Source of the DNA: Oscillospiraceae bacterium
GTDB lineage: Bacteria; Bacillota; Clostridia; Oscillospirales; Oscillospiraceae
DNA length: 55,994 nt
NCBI GenBank assembly: GCA_031262405.1
Contig: JAISHS010000010.1
Coordinates: 1 to 55,994, forward strand
Reading direction: 5' to 3'
Shown here: one piece after another, positions 1 to 7,184 of the stretch
How the letters are laid out: each line of letters begins with the position of its first letter
Position numbering within the stretch: the stretch's first letter is position 1
Made by a program: the position numbers and the translations under genes
The notes under the pieces: model-generated
What the model saw: the letters and a program-made list of their open reading frames with translations, nothing else
What the model was told of the DNA's origin: nothing
The model's database searches: none

Positions 1-14
1 GAGCGCATCCAGCT

Positions 15-118
15 AAAAACTGGAGAAGCACCGCTGGCGCGACGCCTCTCCATCTAATTTCATATTCCCTACTTCGGGTTCCCCTTTTGTGCATGTCCGC
101 TATATCTGGTGCGGTACA
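15..118 (+). repeat. Left copy of inverted contig-end repeat
   Basis: These 104 bases are identical to the reverse complement of 55891-55994, compared base by base. Beyond position 118 the two copies diverge but keep related text (a pyrimidine-rich stretch, then CCCCCTTGTA). The right copy is cut by the end of the window, so the repeat is longer than seen here. No coding function was recognised. Confidence 0.93.
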
Positions 119-414
119 CAAAGAAACGTCCCCCTTGTAAATCCCCCAAAGAAGGAGCCCAATGACGCTTCGCTCTGTTGGAGCGCGCCGCTCGCAGGCT
201 CGCGGTCGTAGCCCGCTCCTTTACTTCGTAACAGTCGCTACTGCTGCGGGTACGCGCTGGGACGGGGGCTTCCTCGTCCTTCGTCCCTGCTCGTGACCAC
301 CAGTCCCGGTAGCCAGGGTTCCAAGGGGCTGGCTTGAAGCCCCTTTGCCGGTGGGGGGGCTTGGGGGCGCTTCGGAAAGCCCCCAATCGTTTTTCTCTTT
401 CAGGCGTTACCCGG

Positions 415-443
415 TTTCTCTTTTTGCGACTCAAAAAGAGAAA
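415..443. other. Perfect 12-bp stem hairpin
   Basis: TTTCTCTTTTTG and CAAAAAGAGAAA pair perfectly around a 5-base loop. Similar T-rich/A-rich hairpins around GCGA occur at about 52530-52560 and 55875-55890, so it belongs to the dispersed repeat family. It could act as a terminator on either strand, but no gene reads into it. Confidence 0.6.
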
Positions 444-519
444 TGGGGTAACATCTTCCAGCGTGGGTTCCACGCAATCACGCTGCGTTGTAACGCGAGA
501 TTTATAGGAGGATAAGTGT

Positions 520-900
520 GTGGGATTCTGGATTTTCATGTTGATCTGTGATCTGATTACGCCGGTGATTATGCTTGTGTTCGGGCAGAGGTTTATAAAA
601 CACCCGCCGCGTGACGTCAATGCGGTATACGGCTACAGGACGGCGCGGTCTATGAAGAGCAAGGCCGCCTGGGATTTTGCGCATCACTGCATAGGCAGGC
701 TCTGGCGCGTGCTGGGACTCATACTCTTGCCGCTGACCTGCGTAGGTGTGCTCCTTTGTCTCGGTAAAGACGTAAAAACGGTTGGAATCTACGGCTCGGT
801 GATTCTCGGGGTACAGATGGCGGTTATGATCGGCTCGATTTGCCCGGTTGAAAAGGCGTTGAAAGAGAACTTCAATCAATTCGGCAGACGAAAGAAGTAA
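520..900 (+). CDS. SdpI-family membrane protein
   Basis: This is a 126-residue membrane protein with about three transmembrane segments (near residues 5-22, 64-81 and 87-107). The sequence GYRTARSMKSKAAWDFAH at 38-55 matches the conserved part of the SdpI/YhfL family. The B. subtilis namesake SdpI gives immunity to the SdpC toxin, but most family members have no known role and no sdpC-like toxin gene is nearby, so immunity is not inferred. The start is a GTG, chosen because TAGGAGG lies 8 bases upstream. It stands alone, between repeat DNA and a terminator shared with pnp. Confidence 0.8.
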   Translation: MGFWIFMLICDLITPVIMLVFGQRFIKHPPRDVNAVYGYRTARSMKSKAAWDFAHHCIGRLWRVLGLILLPLTCVGVLLCLGKDVKTVGIYGSVILGVQMAVMIGSICPVEKALKENFNQFGRRKK

Positions 901-916
901 TACCAATTTCTGCATT

Positions 917-943
917 AAAAAACCGCCCGAGGGCGGTTTTTTA
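917..943. terminator. Bidirectional terminator between sdpI-like gene and pnp
   Basis: The arms AAAAAACCGCCC and GGGCGGTTTTTT form a 12-bp stem with a 2-base spacer. Both strands end in a T run, which suits the two convergent genes. Confidence 0.92.
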
Positions 944-944
944 A

Positions 945-3077
945 TTAGTCCTTTAACCCCTGTGCCTGGCGCTCTTTGAGCGCCTCCTTGCGGGAGAGGT
1001 TCACGCGGCCGCGGTCGTCGATCTCGAGCACCTTGACCCAGGTGGAGTCGCCGATATTGAGAACATCCTCGACCTTTTCGGTGCGCTTGAACTCTAAGTC
1101 CTTGATGTGGCACATTCCGTCGCTGCCGGGGGCAAGCTCGATAAACGCGCCGATGGGGATTATGCGCACGCACTTGCCGTAATACAGCTTGCCGACCTCG
1201 GGTACGAACACGATGCCGTCGATAATTTCCTTCGCCTTGCGGCAGGCGGCCATGTCCTCGTGCGCGATATAGATGCTGCCGTCGTCCTCGATGTCGATTT
1301 TGCAGCCGGTGTCCGCGCAGATCTTCTGGATGACCTTGCCGCCGGTGCCGATGACTTCGCGGATTTTGTCCGGATTGATGTGCATGGTGATCATCTTCGG
1401 CGCTGTCGGCGCAAGCTCAGCTCTCGGCTCGGAGATGCAGGGGAGCATTACCTCGTCGAGGATTTGCAGTCTTGCCTCGCGGGTGATGTCCAGCGCGTTT
1501 TTGATTATTGCGTGGGAGAGACCGTCGTTCTTGAGATCCATCTGAATGGCGGTAATGCCGGCCTTAGTTCCGGCGACCTTAAAGTCCATCTCGCCGTGGA
1601 AATCCTCGACGCCTTGAATGTCGATGAAGGTGGTGAAGCCGCCCTCGTCGTCCTGAATGAGTCCGCAGGAGATGCCCGCGACGGGAGCCTTAATCGGCAC
1701 ACCGGCGTCCATCAGCGCGAGAGTTGAGGCGCAGATGCTGCCTTGAGAGGTGGAGCCGTTTGAGGAGAGAACCTCGGAAACGAGTCGGATTGTATAGGGG
1801 AAGTCGTCCACAGAGGGGATAACCGGCTCAAGAGCCTTCTCGGCAAGTGCGCCGTGACCCTGCTCGCGGCGGTTGGTGCTGCGGGACGGCTTGGCTTCGC
1901 CGACGGAGTAGCCGGGGAAGTTATAGTGGTGCATGAAGCGCTTGCTCTCTTCCTCCCAGATAGTGTCGAGCTTCTGGGCGGCGGAGAGGGTGTTGAGCGT
2001 GGCGATAGTCATACACTGGGTCTGACCGCGCGTGAAGAGTCCCGAGCCGTGCACCTTCGGGAGAACAGCGACGTCGGCTGCCAGCGGGCGGATTTCGTTC
2101 ATGGCTCTGCCGTCCACGCGCTTTCCGGCAAGCAGCCAGCGCTTGACGATCTTCTTCTGCATACGGTAGAGAATCTCTTCCATATACTTGTCCATATCCG
2201 GGAAACGCTCCAGATAGGTCTCGTGCACCGTGTCAATCCACTTGTTGACGCGCTCCTCGCGGACGTTTTTGTCGTCCGTGTCCATGCAGAACTCCATGCC
2301 GCTCATCTGCTCGGCGCAGAGGGTGCTAAACAGCTCGTCATCGAAGGCGGCGTGGTCATAGGAAAATTTCTCCTTGCCGATTTCGGCGGTCATCTTGTCG
2401 ATGAGGTCGAGAACGACCTGAAGCTCCTTGTGGGCGGCGACTATGCCGTTATACATGACGTCGTCGGGGATTTCGTCTCCGCCGGCTTCGATCATGACGA
2501 CTTTTTCGTGGGTCGCGGCGATTGTGACGTTCATGCGGCTGCGCTCGCGCTCGGCCTTCGTGGGGTTGAAGAGGAAGCTCTCGCCGTCCCAGCCGAGGGA
2601 GATTCCCGCCAGCGGCCCATTGAAGGGCACGTCGGAGATTGCAACGGCGGCGCAGGCGCCGATCATCGCGGTTATCTCGGGGGAGCAATCTCTGTCCACC
2701 GCGAGAACGGTGCAGGCGATTACGACGTCGTTGCGCAGATCGGAGGGGAAGAGGGGACGCATCGGACGGTCAATCATGCGGGATGCCAGCACCGCCGGAA
2801 GAGACGGGCGGGATTCGCGGCGCATGAAGCTGCCGGGAATGCGGCCGACGGCGTAGAGCTTCTCTTCAAAGTCCACCGCCAGAGGGAAATAGTCCATTCC
2901 GTCGCGGGGCCTCGCGGAGGCGGTAACGGTCGTGAGAATCGTCGTCTCGCCATAGGTAATGAGGACGGCTGCGTTGGCAAGCTCTGCGAGTCTGCCGGTC
3001 TCCAGAACTAAGGGTCTGCCGGCGAATGTGGTCTCATAGCGGCGCAGGTTGGGGAAGTCTTTCTTTGTAATAATCAT
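945..3077 (-). CDS. pnp: Polyribonucleotide nucleotidyltransferase (PNPase)
   Basis: PNPase degrades RNA 3' to 5' with phosphate and can add 3' tails; it acts as a trimer, often with the degradosome. The 710-residue product has the usual order: RNase PH domain 1, a helical linker, RNase PH domain 2, a KH domain (GTGG loop at 577-580) and an S1 domain at about 630-700. The frame stays open 27 codons further upstream, but the ATG at 3077 was chosen because it follows AAAAGGAGAACAA and gives the normal family N-terminus (MIITKKDF). It lies downstream of rpsO, the usual arrangement, separated by a terminator and its own structured leader. Confidence 0.97.
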   Translation of the reverse strand: MIITKKDFPNLRRYETTFAGRPLVLETGRLAELANAAVLITYGETTILTTVTASARPRDGMDYFPLAVDFEEKLYAVGRIPGSFMRRESRPSLPAVLASRMIDRPMRPLFPSDLRNDVVIACTVLAVDRDCSPEITAMIGACAAVAISDVPFNGPLAGISLGWDGESFLFNPTKAERERSRMNVTIAATHEKVVMIEAGGDEIPDDVMYNGIVAAHKELQVVLDLIDKMTAEIGKEKFSYDHAAFDDELFSTLCAEQMSGMEFCMDTDDKNVREERVNKWIDTVHETYLERFPDMDKYMEEILYRMQKKIVKRWLLAGKRVDGRAMNEIRPLAADVAVLPKVHGSGLFTRGQTQCMTIATLNTLSAAQKLDTIWEEESKRFMHHYNFPGYSVGEAKPSRSTNRREQGHGALAEKALEPVIPSVDDFPYTIRLVSEVLSSNGSTSQGSICASTLALMDAGVPIKAPVAGISCGLIQDDEGGFTTFIDIQGVEDFHGEMDFKVAGTKAGITAIQMDLKNDGLSHAIIKNALDITREARLQILDEVMLPCISEPRAELAPTAPKMITMHINPDKIREVIGTGGKVIQKICADTGCKIDIEDDGSIYIAHEDMAACRKAKEIIDGIVFVPEVGKLYYGKCVRIIPIGAFIELAPGSDGMCHIKDLEFKRTEKVEDVLNIGDSTWVKVLEIDDRGRVNLSRKEALKERQAQGLKD

Positions 3078-3123
3078 TTGTTCTCCTTTTCGGCTTATTG
3101 CCGTAATAATACTAAATATGAAA

Positions 3124-3205
3124 GGGGCTGTTTCGCAAATACCGAAACAGCCCCTCAAAATACCTTCTATAACCTTCAGTATAGTACCGGAACCGGCGGT
3201 TCCGG
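3124..3205 (-). promoter_or_regulatory. pnp leader: palindrome, -10 box and long hairpin
   Basis: Reading toward pnp there is a perfect 19-bp palindrome (3187-3205, arms CCGGAACCG/CGGTTCCGG), a TATACT -10-like box (3178-3183) without a good -35, and then a 12-bp hairpin (3124-3135 with 3143-3154) about 47 bases before the start codon. In E. coli the pnp leader hairpin is cut by RNase III for autoregulation; a similar role here is inference. The hairpin could also be a second rpsO terminator. Confidence 0.5.
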
Positions 3206-3280
3206 CGGGGACATATCGGAAACGGGAAGGTCTGAATAAATCGCGTGGATGCGGAAGCGAGAGATTTTTTCGTCAGACGA

Positions 3281-3314
3281 AAGAAAAAACGCAGTGAATA
3301 CTTTGTGTATTCAC
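3281..3314 (-). terminator. rpsO transcription terminator
   Basis: On the minus strand GTGAATAC and GTATTCAC form an 8-bp stem with a 5-base loop, followed after three bases by a T-rich run (GTTTTTTCTTT). It lies about 75 bases after the rpsO stop. Confidence 0.8.
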
Positions 3315-3317
3315 GAG

Positions 3318-3350
3318 GCTTTTTATGAAGTATGGCGGGAAAAGATCCGC
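3318..3350 (-). repeat. Dispersed repeat copy (partner at 45320-45350)
   Basis: AGTATGGCGGGAAAAG at 3329-3344 is identical to the reverse complement of 45325-45340. Similarity continues on both sides (TCCGC after it; a GCTTTTT run and a CGCAGT motif before it). Both copies lie just after the 3' end of a small gene. Confidence 0.6.
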
Positions 3351-3386
3351 TACCGCAACACAGTGCATTTGTTCAGAGTTTCCCCT

Positions 3387-3653
3387 CTATTTCCTTATGC
3401 CGAGTTTTTGGATGCAGGCGCGATAGCGTTCGATGTCCTTATCCATGAGATAGTCCAGCAGTCTGCGGCGTTTGCCGACCATTTTGTACATACCCAGCCG
3501 GCTGTGATTGTCCTTCTTGTGAATCTTGAGGTGCTCCGTCAGCTGGTGAATGCGCTCCGTAAGGATGGCGATTTGGACCTCCGGCGAGCCGGTGTCGGTC
3601 TCGTGGGTGCGGTTGCCGTTAATTACCGCGGTTTTTTGGTCTTTGGTTATCAT
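3387..3653 (-). CDS. rpsO: 30S ribosomal protein S15
   Basis: S15 is a primary 16S rRNA binding protein of the 30S platform that helps form the bridge to the 50S subunit. The 88-residue product has normal length and carries the conserved segments [19 protein letters not shown] and [21 protein letters not shown]. The ATG at 3653 follows AAAGAAAGGA. Its promoter is at 3796-3824, giving a leader of roughly 135 bases. S15 represses its own synthesis through the mRNA leader in several bacteria, so this leader is a plausible but unproven control site. Terminator 3281-3314 follows. Confidence 0.97.
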   Translation of the reverse strand: MITKDQKTAVINGNRTHETDTGSPEVQIAILTERIHQLTEHLKIHKKDNHSRLGMYKMVGKRRRLLDYLMDKDIERYRACIQKLGIRK

Positions 3654-3830
3654 GCGAAAAATCCTTTCTTTTATTGGGAAGTTCTGATTTAATCAGAGGT
3701 TCCCTAGTTTGCCAACGGCTGAGTAAAGGGCTGAAAGGCGGCCTCTCAAACTAAGCTCGCGGCGACAACGCGGGAAATTTTCCCGACGCCTTGGTAGTGT
3801 ATCACGAGTGATTAGGTTTGTAAAGTATTA
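3654..3830 (-). promoter_or_regulatory. rpsO promoter and 5' leader
   Basis: The minus strand reads TTTACA (3819-3824), a 17-base spacer and TACACT (3796-3801). The following leader of about 135 bases contains short inverted segments, including GGGAA/TTCCC near 3772-3784. The rest of this gap, up to the csp terminator at 3921, shows nothing further that I can name. Confidence 0.65.
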
Positions 3831-3920
3831 TTTTTGAATAATTAATAGCTGTGATAATGACAGAGCCGGTGCAGTTCAAATTCGCCCGCTAAAAACGGGT
3901 CAAGTTTTAAACTACACTGG

Positions 3921-3953
3921 CAAACCGCCGCAGAGCTTTTCTGCGGCGGTTTG
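3921..3953 (-). terminator. Hairpin after the cold-shock gene
   Basis: CAAACCGCCGCAGA and TCTGCGGCGGTTTG form a 14-bp GC-rich stem about 14 bases past the csp stop. The following T content is modest, so the call rests on stem strength and position. Confidence 0.7.
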
Positions 3954-3966
3954 ACCGGTTTGAACT

Positions 3967-4179
3967 TTACGCGTTGCGCACATTGACCGCGCGCATCTTT
4001 CCGGCATCCTTGGGATCCGGCTCGGTGTCATAGACAACGCGCTGTCCCTCATCGAGACTGCGGAAACCTTCGCCCTGGATTGCAGAAAAGTGCACGAACA
4101 CATCGCCGCTACCGTCGTCGTTGGAGATGAATCCAAAACCCTTTGTGCCATTAAACCATTTGACTGTACCTGTGTGCAT
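3967..4179 (-). CDS. Cold-shock protein, CspA family
   Basis: This 70-residue single cold-shock domain protein binds single-stranded RNA and DNA and acts as an RNA chaperone in the cytoplasm. RNP1 (KGFGFI, 13-18) and RNP2 (VFVHF, 27-31) are intact, and length is typical. A strong site TAGGAGG precedes the ATG. It is monocistronic, with promoter 4287-4315 and about 100 bases of leader. Cold-shock genes often have long leaders that control translation at low temperature; the sequence is consistent with that but does not prove it. Which csp paralogue it is cannot be told. Confidence 0.95.
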   Translation of the reverse strand: MHTGTVKWFNGTKGFGFISNDDGSGDVFVHFSAIQGEGFRSLDEGQRVVYDTEPDPKDAGKMRAVNVRNA

Positions 4180-4286
4180 GTGGTACCTCCTAAAAATATT
4201 GCTCTGAAATAGAAAAAATGCCCCCAGGTGCCAGAACTACATGACATTCCTGTGAGGCAGATAATTCATACATTCGGAACGTCATA

Positions 4287-4315
4287 AGGATAAACCATTC
4301 TGACGTAATTGTCAA
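4287..4315 (-). promoter_or_regulatory. Promoter of the cold-shock gene
   Basis: On the minus strand TTGACA (4310-4315), a 17-base spacer and TATCCT (4287-4292). It is about 108 bases upstream of the csp start codon. Confidence 0.75.
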
Positions 4316-4413
4316 CAGTTATTTTTACTAAATATTAAAAAGTTTGTTTGGTAGTTTGTACAGTAAGCTCTCGCCTAAATATTGTTATGTCGAAGGCGGA
4401 GGTATTTGTCCGA

Positions 4414-4665
4414 TTATTTAGTTATATTCTTCTTTCGAGACACCAGAAACACTATCAAAAGGATGAGCAAAACGACTGCCACGGGACTAAACAAAAGATC
4501 AAAAACAAAGCCTATGGCGTTGCCGAAGAAGCCGCAAACGAATCCGATTATCTCGCCGAAGAAGCCGAAGACGAGTCCGATTGCTCCGCCGACCAGACCT
4601 AAAATCGCACCGACCAAGCCGAGAGCGAGCGCGACGCAGAGTATTACAATCAAAGCTGTTATCAT
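4414..4665 (-). CDS. Small glycine-zipper membrane protein, function unknown
   Basis: This 83-residue protein is almost entirely hydrophobic with a short basic tail (SRKKNITK). Glycines recur at 3- to 4-residue intervals, and an 11-residue unit of the type IGLVFGFFGEI / IGFVCGFFGNA / IGFVFDLLFSP repeats about three times in the middle, a glycine-zipper pattern that favours tight helix packing. The upstream GGGGGAACGGAAAT is a plausible though not classical ribosome binding site. I do not recognise the family. It stands alone, read in the same direction as the PH-domain gene upstream. Confidence 0.6.
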   Translation of the reverse strand: MITALIVILCVALALGLVGAILGLVGGAIGLVFGFFGEIIGFVCGFFGNAIGFVFDLLFSPVAVVLLILLIVFLVSRKKNITK

Positions 4666-4776
4666 ATTTCCGTTCCCCCGCTTATAATCTATGCTCAGAG
4701 TATACTCGGGGGAACGGTCGCTTGCATTAAAATAAGGTTAGAATTGGGTTAAAGTTGGGGGGGCTTCAGAGATTCC

Positions 4777-5151
4777 TTACAGTACAAATCCGCTTATTAG
4801 CTTGCATATTGCGCTGACATTAGCCTTTGCGACAAACTCAAATTTCACTTTGCCGAGACCGCTGAACCAAAGCTCCAGCTCGCTGTCCAAGTCTAAAACT
4901 CCGGCTGTTTCGATGGAGTATGCTTGAATTTTGCTGTACGGAAGGCTGGAGACGTCCTTTTTCTTGCCGGTCATACCCTGCACATTGATCGCGATAATAC
5001 GCGATGTCGTAAAGACAACGCCGTCGCGAATTCCGCGAAATGTGGCTATAATCCGTTCGCCGTCAATGAACATGGGAAGAATCAGCTGCGCGAAGTCCTC
5101 ATCAGATACGGGTTTTAATTTTGCGAAGGTTGCGTTAGTAAAATCAATCAT
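4777..5151 (-). CDS. Bacterial PH-domain (bPH) protein, function unknown
   Basis: The 124-residue product resembles the bacterial pleckstrin-homology family: a short N-terminal helix, a beta-rich core (ERIIATFRGIRDGVVFTTSRII, about 30-51) and the segment SSLPYSKIQAYSIET before the C-terminal part. Such proteins are soluble and their ligands are mostly unknown. The frame is open 22 codons upstream, but the ATG at 5151 was chosen because GAGGAGCGCAAA precedes it directly. It lies downstream of the tRNA operon terminator, so it may have a separate promoter that I cannot place. Confidence 0.75.
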   Translation of the reverse strand: MIDFTNATFAKLKPVSDEDFAQLILPMFIDGERIIATFRGIRDGVVFTTSRIIAINVQGMTGKKKDVSSLPYSKIQAYSIETAGVLDLDSELELWFSGLGKVKFEFVAKANVSAICKLISGFVL

Positions 5152-5189
5152 TTTGCGCTCCTCATTTCTCGGCGTTATGCCGTATAATA

Positions 5190-5225
5190 AACTCCCCTTG
5201 AAATATGTGCGTTTCAAAGGGAGTT
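5190..5225 (-). terminator. Terminator of the tRNA operon
   Basis: Four bases past the tRNA-Lys CCA end, AACTCCCTTTGAAA and TTTCAAGGGGAGTT form a 14-bp stem with one G-U pair, followed on the minus strand by TTATTATA. Confidence 0.8.
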
Positions 5226-5229
5226 ATGT

Positions 5230-5305
5230 TGGTGATCTGTCGGGGATTCGAACCCCGGACACCCTGCTTAAAAGGCAGGTGCTCTGCCGACTGAGCTAAC
5301 AGATC
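5230..5305 (-). tRNA. tRNA-Lys (anticodon TTT)
   Basis: The cloverleaf is complete: acceptor GATCTGT pairs with ACAGATC, the anticodon stem CCTGC/GCAGG encloses CTTTTAA, and the T arm carries GGTTCGAATCC. The 3' CCA is encoded. It is the last gene of the five-tRNA operon. Confidence 0.96.
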
Positions 5306-5310
5306 GTATG

Positions 5311-5507
5311 GCAATTGAGAATTGAGAATTAACAATTGATAATTATGACTTTATTTCAAGATTGAGCGATTTTCGTTCTTGCGGAGATAGAGGTTAGCCC
5401 CTAATCTCTCAGTATAAATCGGCGAAAACTGTTTTCGCCGACAGTAATAATATGTCGCCTTTGGCGACTCAATAATTGTCAATTATCAATTGTACACTGT
5501 CAATTGC
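5311..5507. repeat. MITE-like repeat element, copy 1
   Basis: This 197-bp block fills most of the Lys-Gln tRNA gap. It begins GCAATTGAGAATTGAGAATT and ends in the inverted CAATTGC, and holds two palindromes: GGCGAAAAC-T-GTTTTCGCC (5421-5439) and GTCGCCTTTGGCGAC (5454-5468). A second element with the same end sequence is at 40363-40547. It has no open frame for a transposase. Confidence 0.7.
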
Positions 5508-5540
5508 GTCGTTCCCGCGCTAAGCGCGGTAACGGCGCCT

Positions 5541-5614
5541 TGGCTGGGATGGCAGGGCTCGAACCTACAATATCAGAGTCAAAGTCTGAGGTGTTACCAT
5601 TACACTACATCCCA
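5541..5614 (-). tRNA. tRNA-Gln (anticodon TTG)
   Basis: Acceptor TGGGATG pairs with CATCCCA; the anticodon stem TCAGA/TCTGA encloses CTTTGAC; the T loop motif GGTTCGAGCC and an encoded CCA are present. It is the fourth gene of the operon. Confidence 0.95.
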
Positions 5615-5645
5615 TTGCTATCCCAAAGCACGCGCGGCGAAACGC

Positions 5646-5723
5646 TGGGGTGGGTAAAGGGATTCGAACCCTCGACCCCCGGAACCACAATCCGGTGCTC
5701 TAACCAACTGAGCTATACCCACC
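5646..5723 (-). tRNA. tRNA-His (anticodon GTG)
   Basis: The anticodon stem CCGGA/TCCGG encloses TTGTGGT. The acceptor is 8 bp (GGTGGGTA with TACCCACC), which includes the extra G at -1 that marks histidine tRNA. CCA is encoded. It lies 31 bases upstream of tRNA-Gln. Confidence 0.95.
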
Positions 5724-5726
5724 ATA

Positions 5727-5819
5727 AGAGAAGACAGATGCGAGAGGACAGAAGACAGAGCCGAAATTCAGAGCGCAGCAGAGGGCGTCTGTCCTCCGGC
5801 CTCTCGCCTCTGCCATCTG
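5727..5819. repeat. Purine/pyrimidine inverted repeat with GAGAGGACAGA units
   Basis: The His-Arg tRNA gap holds GAGAGGACAGAAGACAGA on the left and an imperfect inverted counterpart (TCTGTCCTCCGGCCTCTCGC) on the right. The same unit is tandemly repeated at 52739-52840 and occurs inverted at 55742-55780. Confidence 0.65.
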
Positions 5820-5822
5820 TAT

Positions 5823-5899
5823 TGGCACGCCAGAAGGGATTCGAACCCCTGACCTACTGCTTAGAAGGCAGTTGCTCTATCCTACTGAGCTACTGGCGC
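5823..5899 (-). tRNA. tRNA-Arg (anticodon TCT)
   Basis: The anticodon stem ACTGC/GCAGT encloses CTTCTAA. Acceptor GCGCCAG pairs with CTGGCGT including one G-U pair. The T arm GGGTTCGAATCCC and an encoded CCA are present. Confidence 0.95.
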
Positions 5900-5907
5900 A
5901 TATAAGG

Positions 5908-6023
5908 GCAAATAATAAATAATAACTAATAGATAATAGATACGGAGTGCCGCTTCGCGGCAATATAAAAAATCGCAAAGCGATACAACAATTATTATTT
6001 ATTATTTATTAATTATTATTTGC
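5908..6023. repeat. AT-rich MITE-like element between two tRNA genes
   Basis: The 116-bp block has inverted ends of the type GCAAATAATAAATAAT and two internal hairpins (TGCCGC-TTC-GCGGCA near 5948-5962 and ATCGC-AAA-GCGAT at 5972-5984). It also contains the AATAGATAATAGATA motif shared with repeats elsewhere in the window. Confidence 0.65.
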
Positions 6024-6053
6024 ACAAACGGCGGCTTCGCTCGCCGTTTGTGC
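6022..6053. other. Strong 12-bp hairpin downstream of tRNA-Gly
   Basis: GCACAAACGGCG and CGCCGTTTGTGC pair perfectly around an 8-base loop, directly against the CCA end of tRNA-Gly. No T run follows on the minus strand, so it is not a clear terminator; it could be a processing signal or part of the neighbouring repeat. Confidence 0.6.
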
Positions 6054-6127
6054 TGGAGCGGGCGAAGGGAATCGAACCCTCGTATCCAGCTTGGAAGGCT
6101 GGTGTTCTACCATTGAACTACGCCCGC
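6054..6127 (-). tRNA. tRNA-Gly (anticodon TCC)
   Basis: Acceptor GCGGGCG pairs with CGCCCGC; the anticodon stem CCAGC/GCTGG encloses CTTCCAA; the T arm GGGTTCGATTCCC and an encoded CCA are present. It is the first gene of the operon, about 17 bases after the -10 box. Confidence 0.96.
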
Positions 6128-6144
6128 AGATAGCGGCAAGCAGA

Positions 6145-6173
6145 ATAATAACATTTTTAAAAATGGTTGTCAA
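6145..6173 (-). promoter_or_regulatory. Promoter of the tRNA operon
   Basis: On the minus strand a consensus TTGACA (6168-6173), a 17-base spacer and TATTAT (6145-6150). An 11-bp tandem repeat (CAAAGTGTTAG, 6199-6220) lies just upstream of it. Confidence 0.88.
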
Positions 6174-6240
6174 TGCTTTTCTTGCCGTAGATTGGAAGCA
6201 AAGTGTTAGCAAAGTGTTAGCAACCGAAAACAACGCGGCC

Positions 6241-6585
6241 TCAGAGCAGGATTATCGTCACGCCGTTGTTTGAGCGCTCGAGATCGCTGTCTTGGCGAAG
6301 AGCGTCGCAGAGCGCGAAGGCGTCGCGCGTTTCGGCGCTGAAAATAGAAAAATCCTCGCCGGGGATATACCCGCGAATCTTTCCCTGGTGCTCAAGACGG
6401 GAGAGATAGGCACGGACTTCAGTGCGGATTTTTCCGCCGCGCCCCGTGGAGCCGTAGCCATGGATTATCTTTATTGCGGAATATCCAAGGCTACGGCAAT
6501 TGGCGATGCTATAGGTCACCCGCTTTACCGCCGTGTCGGCGGTGGGCAGGTCAGATTTTATATTGACTTCCTTCAGAGCACCCAC
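6241..6585 (-). CDS. Smr-domain protein
   Basis: The 114-residue protein is a stand-alone Smr (small MutS-related) domain, shown by the HGYGSTG motif at 42-48 within IKIIHGYGSTGRGGKIR. Smr domains bind or cleave nucleic acid, including endonuclease activity on DNA and on mRNA of stalled ribosomes; the substrate of this one cannot be inferred. It starts 3 bases after the iorB stop, so it is probably translated from the iorA-iorB transcript, although no functional link to 2-oxoacid oxidation is known. Its 3' end is about 70 bases upstream of the tRNA promoter, with no clear terminator. Confidence 0.8.
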   Translation of the reverse strand: MGALKEVNIKSDLPTADTAVKRVTYSIANCRSLGYSAIKIIHGYGSTGRGGKIRTEVRAYLSRLEHQGKIRGYIPGEDFSIFSAETRDAFALCDALRQDSDLERSNNGVTIILL

Positions 6586-6587
6586 GG

Positions 6588-7184
6588 CTACGCCTTGAGA
6601 TTTGCGGCGGCATATTCACGACCGAGCGCGAAGGCCTTTTTATTCAGCTCAAGGAACTTGGGCTTTACGCAGGCGACGAGAGCGCGCTGCCAGGCGTCAT
6701 TGGAGAAATCCATGAGCGCGGAGAGCACGCCGATTAGAACCACATTTACGCTCTTGGCGTTGCCGGATTCCTGAGCCATCGCCAGCGCGTCGCAGGCGAT
6801 GAGGTCGACGCCCTTGCCGCGAAGCTTTTCGGCAATCTCGTCGGGATATTTCATCGCGCCGGTGATTACTGGCATGGGGGAGATGGCGCGGTCGTTCATG
6901 ATTAGAGTGCCGTCCGTTTTGAGGCAGCTCAGCGCGCGGGCGGCCTCGAGCCGCTCAAAGGCAAGGATATAGTCGGCTTCGCCTTGGTCGACGATGGGGG
7001 AGAACACCCTCTCGCCGAACTTGACATAGGTCACTACACTTCCGCCGCGCTGGCTCATGCCATGCACCTCGCTCATTTTTACGTCAAAGCCCGCCTCCAT
7101 GAGGACATAGCCCAAGATTCGGGAGGCAAGCAGGGTGCCCTGACCGCCGACGCCGACTATCATAATGGATTTTGTGTCAGTCAT
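6588..7184 (-). CDS. iorB: Indolepyruvate:ferredoxin oxidoreductase, beta subunit
   Basis: This is the gamma-type domain subunit (198 residues) of a 2-oxoacid:ferredoxin oxidoreductase, with the N-terminal glycine motif GVGGQG at 11-16 and the conserved EVHGMSQRGGSVV. With IorA it oxidises aryl pyruvates, made by transamination of aromatic amino acids, to aryl-acetyl-CoA and reduces ferredoxin in the cytoplasm. The start overlaps the iorA stop by 4 bases (ATGA), indicating coupled translation. Length is normal for the family. Confidence 0.93.
   Translation of the reverse strand: MTDTKSIMIVGVGGQGTLLASRILGYVLMEAGFDVKMSEVHGMSQRGGSVVTYVKFGERVFSPIVDQGEADYILAFERLEAARALSCLKTDGTLIMNDRAISPMPVITGAMKYPDEIAEKLRGKGVDLIACDALAMAQESGNAKSVNVVLIGVLSALMDFSNDAWQRALVACVKPKFLELNKKAFALGREYAAANLKA

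Larger units (their letters stand above)
1..519. other. Non-coding, repeat-derived left end
   Basis: No credible gene is visible in this 519-base stretch; the only long open frame runs antisense through low-complexity repeat DNA and has no family signature. The stretch holds a 104-bp copy of the contig-end repeat (15-118), a segment around 160-280 that resembles 52590-52700 (shared core GACGCTTCGCTCTGTTGGAG), and a hairpin at 415-443. The ribosome binding site of the first gene is at 505-511. Confidence 0.75.

Noticed and set aside
1..118. Possible ribosomal RNA or other structured RNA at the contig ends
   Set aside because: I could not match the 104-bp repeat to conserved rRNA, tmRNA, RNase P or SRP sequence; it is left as an unidentified repeat.
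69..620. 183-codon minus-strand frame at the left end
   Set aside because: It runs through dispersed repeat DNA and into the sdpI-like gene; no family pattern or ribosome binding site.
1107..3011. Long plus-strand open frames opposite pnp
   Set aside because: They are antisense to a full-length PNPase, have no ribosome binding sites and read as Asp/Val/Gly-rich shadow translation.
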